Positions 32,442-36,293 of a DNA stretch of 36,293 nucleotides are shown here, piece by piece (the first letter of the stretch is position 1; the number at the start of each line of letters is the position of its first letter). The notes below the pieces were generated by a model. It saw nothing but the letters and a program-made list of their open reading frames with translations, had not been told where the DNA came from and did not search any database. A program made the translations under genes and the position numbers. This DNA is from CAZNRY01 sp964575675 (GTDB lineage Bacteria; Eisenbacteria; RBG-16-71-46; CAIMUX01; VGJL01), in contig CAZNRY010000014.1 of NCBI GenBank assembly GCA_964575675.1, positions 1-36,293 of the forward strand. Direction: 5' to 3'.

Positions 32442-34292
32442 ATGGGTGGCATCTGCGGGTACATCGGTCTGGAACCCCGCGCGTTCGACGAGTCGATTCT
32501 CGAGGGAATGGTTCAGCGTCTCAGGCATCGCGGCACCGAGGCCAAGAGGCTTCGCTACCGCGAGGTCTGGCTCGCCGTGCTGGGAAGCGGAACCCCCTCG
32601 ATTTGGCCCTTCCCCGGCCGCGAATCGCCCGCCGAGATGGGCGCGGTCCTCGACGGGTGCATCGACAACGCCCCTGAGCTTGCGGTTGGGATGGCCGGGC
32701 AGGGGCGCCAGGCGGGCGCGAACAGCGCGCACCTGCTTTCCGCGGGGTTCCGGGACGAGGGGGCGAAGTTCCTCGGCCGCCTTCAGGGTCTCTATGCCGC
32801 CGCGGTCCACGACCCGGCAAGCAATACGACCTGGATCGCCCGCGATCCCGTGGGCATGCGCCCGCTCTATCTGCACCGGACCCGCTCGCGGATCCTCTTC
32901 GCGTCCGAGATTCGCGCCCTGCTTGCCGACCCGACGGTCAGGCTCGAGCTCGATCCGGCGCAGCTCCGCGTGCTGCTCTCGCTCGGTTTCAACCCGGCTC
33001 CCCACACCCTGCTCAAGGGAATCCACAAGATGCCTCCCGGCCACTACCTCGTGGTCGGCAAAGGGGGAGTGAAGGTCCTCCCGTTCGAGCATCGCGGCGA
33101 GACCGGAGAGCTCGATCTTTCCTTCGATGCGGCGGTAGAGGGGTACCGAGGCCTTCTCCAGCGCGTCATGCGCCGCAGCGGGGCGGAGAAGACGGGAATC
33201 CTCCTGAGCGGCGGGATCGACTCATCCGCGCTCGTTCTCCTGCGCACGCGCGACGGGAAGGAGGCCACGACCTTCACGGCGGGTTTTTCCGACCTTTCCG
33301 AGGAGGCGGACGAACGATCGGCGGCGTGGCAGGCGGCGCGGGCGCTCGGCAGCGTCCATCGCGAGCGAATGATCGACGCATCCGAGATCCCCTCGCTGTT
33401 CGGTTCGGTGGCGCGCGTTCTGGAGGAACCGGTCGCGGCGGGATGGGCGCCTCCGTTCCTGCGCCTTCTCGAGTCGGCGACCGGCCAGGTCCCGGTGCTC
33501 TGGTCGGGACAGGGGACCGGCGCGCTCCACGGCGAGGATCCCGCCTGGCGCTGGATTCAATGGGGGGAGTGGGTCGCGGGTCTTCCGCCATTCTTGGGCC
33601 GGATCGCCGGGAGCGTGGGGCAGAGCCTCGGCCGGCTCAGGTCCGCATCCGGCGGCGCCCAGAACCTCGCCGCCCGCGAGGAAAGAGAGCGGATCTACGG
33701 CGCGTTCTTCCTCTTTTCGGACCGGTCCCTCGACCTGCTCTTGCGGGCGGGCCACATGGGAGACCGCGAGACGGTTCAGAGGCTCCTCGACCGCTGGCGC
33801 GAGCCGGTCGCCGACCGCGACCCGCTTTCGCAAGCCTTGTACATTCGGGCGCGGACCTACCTCCCCGATTCGGTCTTCCTTCCCGCCGAGCGGATCGCCG
33901 CCGAATGCGGGCTGTTTCTCCGCTTCCCGTACGCGGATCCCGAGGTGGTCGACTGGCTCGAGCGCCTCCCGGCCTCGTATCGTCTTGATGGGGCGCGTGG
34001 CAAAAAGCTGCACCGCGAGGCGCTCGCGAAGTGGATCCCCGCCGAGGTGCTCTCGCGTTCCAAGCGGGACCTAGGGGACGTCGTACGACGGTGGCTCCGC
34101 GGTGCGGGGAAGGAACGCGCCGCCGATTGGCTCCTGGGTTCTGCAGCCTGGATGCCTTCGGTTCTCGATGGGGTGCGCGTCCGCGGTTTAATCGAGGAAG
34201 CATCCCGGGATCGGGGTCCGATCGATCAGCTGATTCTTCTTCTTCACCTCGAGCACTGGGCCCGGGAGACGTTTCTGGGCGGCGGGCGCTGA
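32442..34292 (+). CDS. Asparagine-synthetase-like protein with degenerate glutaminase and synthetase sites
   Basis: A 616-aa protein with the AsnB layout: N-terminal Ntn glutaminase (about 1-200) and C-terminal PP-loop synthetase (about 240-600). The glutaminase should start MCGI, but this protein starts MGGICGYIG, so the nucleophilic Cys is Gly. The NGEIYN loop reads DGCIDN, and the region around the conserved Asp98 is altered. In the synthetase, LLSGGIDSSA is intact, but the GEGSDE motif reads GQGTGALHGE, losing the catalytic Glu and acidic neighbours. A GKKLHREAL..LSRSKRD stretch still matches the family. The domain therefore folds like AsnB, but normal asparagine synthesis looks unlikely. 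It lies beside sugar-polymer genes, where related proteins are often called amidotransferases. Any function is inference. Confidence 0.85.
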   Translation: MGGICGYIGLEPRAFDESILEGMVQRLRHRGTEAKRLRYREVWLAVLGSGTPSIWPFPGRESPAEMGAVLDGCIDNAPELAVGMAGQGRQAGANSAHLLSAGFRDEGAKFLGRLQGLYAAAVHDPASNTTWIARDPVGMRPLYLHRTRSRILFASEIRALLADPTVRLELDPAQLRVLLSLGFNPAPHTLLKGIHKMPPGHYLVVGKGGVKVLPFEHRGETGELDLSFDAAVEGYRGLLQRVMRRSGAEKTGILLSGGIDSSALVLLRTRDGKEATTFTAGFSDLSEEADERSAAWQAARALGSVHRERMIDASEIPSLFGSVARVLEEPVAAGWAPPFLRLLESATGQVPVLWSGQGTGALHGEDPAWRWIQWGEWVAGLPPFLGRIAGSVGQSLGRLRSASGGAQNLAAREERERIYGAFFLFSDRSLDLLLRAGHMGDRETVQRLLDRWREPVADRDPLSQALYIRARTYLPDSVFLPAERIAAECGLFLRFPYADPEVVDWLERLPASYRLDGARGKKLHREALAKWIPAEVLSRSKRDLGDVVRRWLRGAGKERAADWLLGSAAWMPSVLDGVRVRGLIEEASRDRGPIDQLILLLHLEHWARETFLGGGR

Positions 34293-34382
34293 CCCTTGCC
34301 GCCGGGCTGCGCGAGCTCATTTGACCCGGCCGGCATCAAGGGGCTAGGCTCTCGACGTCGCAGACGAGAGGGGTTTCGCCGA

Positions 34383-34928
34383 GTGGAGTCTTTGCGCCTC
34401 CCATCCGAACTTCGGGGCTTGATCGATCGGGTCGCCGCGCACCCGCATGGGTTGGGTTTTCTGCACAGCGCCTACCTTGACGGCGTGGCGGTGACCCTCG
34501 CGACGCACCCGTTCGTCGTCGAGGCGGCCCGTGAGCTTCTCGAGACCCCCCCGGGGCGCGCGATGATGATCGAGGAGGTGCGCCTCGCTCGCGAACGGCT
34601 TCGCCGGACGGCTCTTGCCCCCGGAGAGCGGCGCGGCCCGGTTGATGCGGATGTCCTGACACATCCGACGGAGGGGAACGAATCTCGTTCCCGTGACGGG
34701 CATACAACGGAGTCCGCGCCCGGCCCGCCTGAGCCCCCGAAGAATGCCGAAGAACTGATCGCAGAGGCGCGGGCGAGCCATTTCGGCATCCGCTTCTTGC
34801 TTCAGGCGCCCCCCGAGACGGTTGCCATTACCTTTGGTGTGCATCCGTTCCTCGTGTTCCGGGCCAGGGGCTTGATCCGGATGCGCAAGATCCGGCCGCC
34901 TGACGCAGATTCCGAGGACGTAGGTTGA
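34383..34928 (+). CDS. Small protein with an internal duplication, function unknown
   Basis: About 181 aa from a GTG at 34383, with GAGAGGGG shortly upstream; an upstream TTG start is possible but gives an Arg-rich lead. Two halves share a unit of about 35 residues: HPHGLGFLHSAYLDGVAVTL then ATHPFVVEAARELL in the first, and SHFGIRFLLQAPPETVAITF then GVHPFLVFRARGLI in the second. Conserved positions are H..G..FL, VA.T, HPF.V and AR.L(L/I). A polar Pro/Ser/Thr/Glu-rich spacer (about residues 80-125) joins them. There is no signal peptide or transmembrane helix. It begins 90 bp after the asparagine-synthetase-like gene on the same strand. I do not recognise the family. Confidence 0.6.
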   Translation: MESLRLPSELRGLIDRVAAHPHGLGFLHSAYLDGVAVTLATHPFVVEAARELLETPPGRAMMIEEVRLARERLRRTALAPGERRGPVDADVLTHPTEGNESRSRDGHTTESAPGPPEPPKNAEELIAEARASHFGIRFLLQAPPETVAITFGVHPFLVFRARGLIRMRKIRPPDADSEDVG

Positions 34929-34980
34929 TGCAACTCGTCACCCGCACAAATCGCGTTATTTCAGAGGTCCGCAGTCCAAG

Positions 34981-34999
34981 GGAGGCGCGGCGCGCCTCC
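34981..34999 (+). promoter_or_regulatory. Strong hairpin just before the HMG-CoA synthase ribosome-binding site
   Basis: GGAGGCGC (34981-34988), a 3-nt loop and GCGCCTCC (34992-34999) form an 8-bp all-but-one GC stem ending two bases before the AGGGGAG ribosome-binding sequence (35001-35007). It has no T-run. It could end the upstream transcript, protect the mRNA end or influence translation of the mevalonate genes. Confidence 0.45.
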
Positions 35000-35013
35000 A
35001 AGGGGAGAACAGC

Positions 35014-36066
35014 ATGGAAGTAGGAATCGTAGGGTACGGCGCCTACGTCCCTCGGCACCGGATCAAGGTCGAGGAGATTGCCAAGGTTTGGGGAGCGGAT
35101 GCGCCATCGTACAAGAAGGGGCTCATGCTTCGCGAGAAGTCGGTTCCTTCTCCCGATCAGGACACGATCACGATGTCGGTCGAAGCGGCGCGCCACGCCA
35201 TTCGCCGGGCCGGGATCGATCCGGTGAAGATCGGGGCGATCTACATCGGGTCGGAGTCCCACCCGTACGCGGTCAAGCCGAGCGGCACGGTCGTCGCCGA
35301 GGCGCTTGGGGCGACCCCGGAGATCCACTGCGCCGACTTCGAGTTCGCCTGCAAGGCCGGCAGCGAAGGGATGTTCGTCGCGCTCTCGCTGGTCAAGGCG
35401 GGGCAGATGGACTACGCGCTCGGGATCGGCGCCGACACGTCGCAGGGGGCGCCCGGGGACGCGCTCGAGTACTCGGCGGCAGCGGGGGCGGCGGCTTACA
35501 TCTTCGGACGCGAGAAGTTGCTCGCTGTGTGCGAGGAAACCTACGCCTACATGACCGACACGCCCGACTTCTGGCGTCGCGAGTACCAGTACTATCCGCG
35601 GCACGCCGGACGATTCACGGGAGAGCCGGCCTACTTCAAGCACACCCTGGCTTGCGCGAGGGGGATCATGAAGAGGGCCGGAGCGACCCCGGAGGACTTT
35701 CGCTGGGCGGTCTTCCATCAGCCCAACGGGAAGTTCCCCATGCGGGCGGCGCAGGAGCTGGGCTTCACGAAAGAGAAGGTCGAGCAGGGCTGGCTCAGCC
35801 CGACCCTCGGCAACACCTACTCCGGTTCCTCGCCGATGGGGCTTTCCGCGATCCTCGACGTCGCCAAGTCGGGCGATCGGATCCTGATGGTGAGCTACGG
35901 CTCGGGCGCGGGCAGCGACGGTTTCATCTGGAGGGTGACCGACCAGATCGAGTCCGTTCAGAAGGTCGCCCCGCAGACCCGCCAGCAACTCGAGGATCGT
36001 CCGATCTACATCGATTACGGCACCTATGCCAAGTTCCGCGGCAAGATCCGCAAACTCGCCGATTGA
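35014..36066 (+). CDS. Archaeal-type hydroxymethylglutaryl-CoA synthase
   Basis: Condenses acetyl-CoA with acetoacetyl-CoA to HMG-CoA, the committed step toward mevalonate and isoprenoids. The 350-aa sequence follows the archaeal HMGCS pattern closely: VGIVGYGAYVPRHRIKVEEI at the N-terminus, GSESHPYAVKPSGT (Glu81), EFACKAG with nucleophile Cys113, TDTPDFWRRE, FHQPNGKFP with His235, GNTYSGSS and YGSGAGSDGF. Cys, His and Glu of the thiolase-fold active site are present. It is unlike the longer eukaryotic or Gram-positive HMGCS. ATG at 35014 with AGGGGAG 6 nt upstream. The next gene, 20 bp on, is the thiolase that normally partners it. A KAS III-like role is less likely given the detailed match. 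Confidence 0.92.
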   Translation: MEVGIVGYGAYVPRHRIKVEEIAKVWGADAPSYKKGLMLREKSVPSPDQDTITMSVEAARHAIRRAGIDPVKIGAIYIGSESHPYAVKPSGTVVAEALGATPEIHCADFEFACKAGSEGMFVALSLVKAGQMDYALGIGADTSQGAPGDALEYSAAAGAAAYIFGREKLLAVCEETYAYMTDTPDFWRREYQYYPRHAGRFTGEPAYFKHTLACARGIMKRAGATPEDFRWAVFHQPNGKFPMRAAQELGFTKEKVEQGWLSPTLGNTYSGSSPMGLSAILDVAKSGDRILMVSYGSGAGSDGFIWRVTDQIESVQKVAPQTRQQLEDRPIYIDYGTYAKFRGKIRKLAD

Positions 36067-36086
36067 GTGGGGAGGAGAAGAAACCT

Positions 36087-36293
36087 ATGCGTGAAGTTGC
36101 AGTCATCGGCGTGGGGATGAACCGATGGGGCGAGCTGTGGGAGAAATCCCACCGCCGGATCTGGACGGAAGCGGCCCTGGAGGCGATCGAAGACGCCGGC
36201 GTCGATCATGTCGACGCGATGTACGTCGGGTGCATGAGCGGCGGCCTGTTCATGGGGCAAGAGCATCTCGGCGCGTTGCTCGCTGACGAGCTC
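36087..36293 (+). CDS. Archaeal-type acetyl-CoA acetyltransferase (thiolase), N-terminus only
   Basis: The first 69 codons are visible, starting at ATG 36087 after GGAGGAG. The sequence MREVAVIGVGMNRWGELWEK and later DAMYVGCMSGG and GQEHLGALLADE match the thiolase that forms a complex with archaeal HMG-CoA synthase and a DUF35 zinc/OB protein. It should make acetoacetyl-CoA and channel it to the preceding enzyme. The catalytic cysteine lies beyond the window end, so activity cannot be checked. A DUF35 gene would be expected next. Confidence 0.87.
   Translation, partial: MREVAVIGVGMNRWGELWEKSHRRIWTEAALEAIEDAGVDHVDAMYVGCMSGGLFMGQEHLGALLADEL

Noticed and set aside
32165..32464. 100-residue N-terminal extension of the DUF1972-type GT4
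   Set aside because: No homology-like content. The conserved domain begins exactly at the internal ATG at 32164.
1..36293. CRISPR arrays, tRNA or rRNA genes, insertion sequences, phage genes
   Set aside because: No regularly spaced direct repeats, no cloverleaf or rRNA-like sequence and no transposase or integrase motif was seen.

Overview
The window is about 36 kb of high-GC DNA from a Gram-negative-type bacterium. It has a Wza-like outer-membrane export protein, a Wzz-like protein, several Sec signal peptides, dense coding and many 1-8 bp gene overlaps. The genes are mostly ordinary bacterial ones, but the right edge carries an archaeal-type HMG-CoA synthase and thiolase pair. I cannot name the organism. 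An uncultivated high-GC phylum (for example an Eisenbacteria-like or FCB-related lineage) is a guess from overall style, not a demonstrated placement. I saw no tRNA, rRNA, CRISPR array, IS element or phage gene.

Left part (1-5.3 kb). A minus-strand cysteine-synthesis group runs YcbL-type metallo-hydrolase > serine O-acetyltransferase (EpsC type) > cysteine synthase (cut by the window edge). A gamma-glutamyltransferase-family gene diverges from it.

4.3-12.6 kb. A minus-strand operon encodes the AddB and AddA helicase-nuclease, followed 25 bp later by an unusual protein made of two complete Nudix domains in tandem.

12.7-16.2 kb. Plus strand: ferredoxin-NADP reductase and a SAM hydrolase (DUF62) that carries a signal peptide. 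Minus strand: an NfeD and SPFH (stomatin-like) pair. Between these convergent sets sits a 181-bp concentric nested palindrome with perfect 17-bp ends, probably a mobile or terminator-like repeat.

16.3-20.5 kb. A Cys-rich secreted protein with lower G+C and a long structured leader is followed by an exported sulfatase/phosphodiesterase-fold protein with a TPR tail. Divergent from them is a class I methyltransferase.

20.5-32.2 kb. A minus-strand exopolysaccharide/O-antigen operon runs wzz > GT4-GT2 fusion > O-antigen ligase/polymerase > MurJ-like flippase > GT4 > GT2 > wza, mostly with overlapping start and stop codons. A further GT4 lies just upstream. The operon's best promoter overlaps the end of that upstream gene. 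No initiating glycosyl-phosphate transferase is visible in the window.

32.4-36.3 kb, plus strand. An asparagine-synthetase-like protein has lost key residues of both active sites. It is followed by a small protein built from two copies of a roughly 35-residue unit, then the archaeal-type HMG-CoA synthase and the start of its thiolase partner.

Four readable promoters share a TTGAC(C/G) -35 box with exactly 17 nt to a TA-rich or partial -10 box, giving a tentative housekeeping consensus for this genome.
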